From Desulfovibrio oxyclinae DSM 11498 (GTDB lineage Bacteria > Desulfobacterota > Desulfovibrionia > Desulfovibrionales > Desulfovibrionaceae), in the NCBI RefSeq assembly GCF_000375485.1, contig NZ_AQXE01000001.1, positions 460,745-524,744 on the forward strand: a DNA stretch of 64,000 nucleotides. The letters run 5' to 3'. The position numbers and the translations under genes are program-made. Shown piece by piece: positions 62,536 through 64,000 of this stretch (the first letter of the stretch is position 1; the number at the start of each line of letters is the position of its first letter). The notes beneath the pieces are model-generated. The model saw only the letters and a program-made list of their open reading frames with translations, was not told the origin of the DNA and made no database searches.

Positions 62536-64000
62536 ATGCCCGAGACCGTTGCTGTTCAGAATCTGGAAACGTTGCAGGTCACACTGCCCGGTGAAGGTCG
62601 CACTCAGGCCTACCGCTTGTCCCCGGACATGCTTATCTCGTTTGAATTCGATGTCTCTGACGCTGTGTTCACTCGTGACGGAAACGATCTCGTTGTTCAG
62701 GTGGACGGGGGGGGGGCGATAGTCTTTGAGGACTATATTCTCCTTAACGAAGGTGGGCAGCTTCCGCTCTTCGAGCTTGTTGGCGGAGAACTGGTGCCCG
62801 GCGAAGCCTATCTTTTTGCATTCTCCGACATGGAAGCTCCCGCAGAAGATATCGAAACGGCTGCGGACGCTGGCGGCAGCGGCAGCGGGGCGGGCGTATA
62901 CTCCGATGACAGCGGGGCTCTTTATGATGGAGTGGAGGGGCTTGCGGCTCGGGGGGACGTTGATGGTGCAGGCGTTGACGGTCTTGAGGCTTTTTCGGCG
63001 ACTGGTGGGTTCGGTTTTGCTCCGGCAACCTCAACGGCGCAGAGTAATGTGAACGGCCCGACTGTTTCTGGCGCTCTTTCCATAGAGCTGGACGAAGATG
63101 GCTCAAAGGTCATAACGGAATCCGACATCCTTTCCGTTGTCAGTGATCCGGATCCGGCTGCCGAACTCGGCGTCACGTCCATCTCGGTTTCAGGCGGAAC
63201 CCTTACCAGAATTTCTTCGGACGCCTGGATTTTTCAGCCTGACGCTGATTACAACGGGGAGCTGGATCTTCAGTTTACGGTGAGCGATGGCATCTTTTCC
63301 GTTGACGGGGGGGGCACCGTCATCGTGCATCCTGTCAACGATGCCCCGGTTCCTCAGGCAGCTTCTGCTTCGGTTCAGGAGGATGGTTCGGTTTCCGGAA
63401 AGCTTGTAGCTGAGGACATAGACAATACTCAGGACGAACTGACATTCCGTCTTGCCGACCCTGACAATGCGCCTGCTGGGCTTGTGCTCAAGCAGGATGG
63501 TAGCTACTCGATCGATGCATCCCGATACGATTATCTCCCTGATGGGCAAAGCGAAACGTTCCTCGTTGAGTACGTTGTTTCCGATAGCGCGGGCGGCGAA
63601 AACACTCAGACCCTTGAAATCACGGTCAACGGCACCAACGACGCTGCCGACATTTCCGTGGCAGCCGGTGATTCCGACACCGGTTCCGTGACCGAGGACG
63701 ATTCCGCTTTCACGCTGACCACGTCCGGCGCACTGACCGTGACCGACGCGGATGCGGGCGAAGCGGTCTTTGATCCCGACAGCGTGCAGGCCCCGGCAAA
63801 CGCGCAGGGTACCTTGACCATCGACGCGGACGGCAACTGGGAATACACCATTCCCAACGCCGACGTGCAGTCCCTTGGCGAAGGCGACAGCTTCACCGAG
63901 ACCTTTACGGTGCAGTCCGCTGACGGGACCGCGACGCACGACATCGAAGTGACGGTCAACGGCACCAACGACGCTGCCGATATTTCCGTGGCAGCCGGTG
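62536..64000 (+). CDS. Giant VCBS-repeat adhesin, N-terminal part (3' end outside window)
   Basis: Open from the ATG at 62536 (AAGGAG upstream) to the window edge, 488 codons. Residues 1-100 form a compact N-terminal module. A Gly/Ser-rich linker with a di-alanine (ETAADAGG, Ala109-Ala110) follows. Then come cadherin/Ig-like repeats (SDPDPAAELGVTSISVSGG; ITVNGTNDA) and VCBS repeats of 110 residues. There is no Sec signal peptide, as expected for type I secretion. The plan resembles LapA-type biofilm adhesins held in the outer membrane by their N-terminus and released by a periplasmic protease at a di-alanine. Secretion and protease genes are not in view. Confidence 0.85.
   Translation, partial: MPETVAVQNLETLQVTLPGEGRTQAYRLSPDMLISFEFDVSDAVFTRDGNDLVVQVDGGGAIVFEDYILLNEGGQLPLFELVGGELVPGEAYLFAFSDMEAPAEDIETAADAGGSGSGAGVYSDDSGALYDGVEGLAARGDVDGAGVDGLEAFSATGGFGFAPATSTAQSNVNGPTVSGALSIELDEDGSKVITESDILSVVSDPDPAAELGVTSISVSGGTLTRISSDAWIFQPDADYNGELDLQFTVSDGIFSVDGGGTVIVHPVNDAPVPQAASASVQEDGSVSGKLVAEDIDNTQDELTFRLADPDNAPAGLVLKQDGSYSIDASRYDYLPDGQSETFLVEYVVSDSAGGENTQTLEITVNGTNDAADISVAAGDSDTGSVTEDDSAFTLTTSGALTVTDADAGEAVFDPDSVQAPANAQGTLTIDADGNWEYTIPNADVQSLGEGDSFTETFTVQSADGTATHDIEVTVNGTNDAADISVAAG
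63622..64000 (+). repeat. 330-bp tandem repeat in the adhesin gene
   Basis: The segment starting ACGGTCAACGGCACCAACGA at 63622 recurs at 63952 with one mismatch over the 49 bases visible. The period is 330 bp, or 110 residues, encoding VNGTNDAADISVAAG units. The array continues beyond the window. Confidence 0.85.

Noticed and set aside
1..64000. CRISPR arrays, insertion sequences, tRNA or rRNA genes
   Set aside because: No regularly spaced short repeats, transposase genes, cloverleaf sequences or rRNA stretches were noticed by eye; a tRNA scan could not be run.

Overview
The window looks like chromosome of a sulfate-reducing deltaproteobacterium of the Desulfovibrio/Pseudodesulfovibrio type. 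The reasons are a small siroheme sulfite reductase like the Desulfovibrio P590 enzyme, a PxxKW cysteine-rich protein, a three-subunit fumarate reductase with fumarase and malic enzyme, a probable selenoprotein, and generally GC-rich coding DNA. Most of it is well-packed core genome. The assignment rests on remembered protein families, not on a search.

Left part (1-17 kb). A glutaredoxin/ferredoxin-thioredoxin-reductase pair is followed by cheW. Then comes a long plus-strand operon: mfd, a SurA-like lipoprotein, surA, rodZ, recO, glyQ and glyS. rpsT follows with its own promoter. A Crp/Fnr-type regulator (minus strand) faces a plus-strand redox cluster across a palindrome. The cluster encodes a NapH-like polyferredoxin membrane protein, a ferredoxin, a cupin and two tandem small siroheme proteins.

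C4-dicarboxylate block (17-28 kb, minus strand). A DctB/DctD-like two-component system, whose regulator carries an intact GAFTGA motif, ends in a strong terminator. A sigma-54 promoter with the exact -24/-12 consensus follows immediately and precedes frdC-frdA-frdB-fumA-fumB-malic enzyme, then an SLC13/DASS transporter. Together these suggest dicarboxylate-responsive uptake and fumarate/malate metabolism.

Middle (28-41 kb). ugd (minus) diverges from a tight plus-strand operon: pdxJ, acpS, nnrDE, a CBS protein, tsaE, lysC, cimA and an MBL-fold protein. A membrane diguanylate cyclase follows. On the minus strand lies a three-gene unit: a HU/IHF gene, a UshA-like gene with an in-frame UGA, and dapA. 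The UGA sits in a CxxU motif after a clean signal peptide, with a hairpin at SECIS distance.

41-53 kb (minus strand). An operon of a CorC-like protein, lnt, prfB (classic +1 frameshift site), a cytosolic GGDEF protein and a MinD/FlhG-like ATPase; an M20 peptidase with mnmG; a PxxKW protein; and an adenine/methylthioadenosine salvage operon apt-mtnP-mtaD.

Right part (53-64 kb, plus strand). rsmA; a HU gene with a 57-residue membrane protein; the macromolecular-synthesis operon rpsU-yqeY-mutS2-dnaG-rpoD; and cbiB, whose start lies on the rpoD terminator. An AT-rich spacer of about 0.5 kb then leads into the first 488 codons of a giant VCBS-repeat adhesin that runs off the window. I saw no tRNA, rRNA, CRISPR array or insertion sequence.
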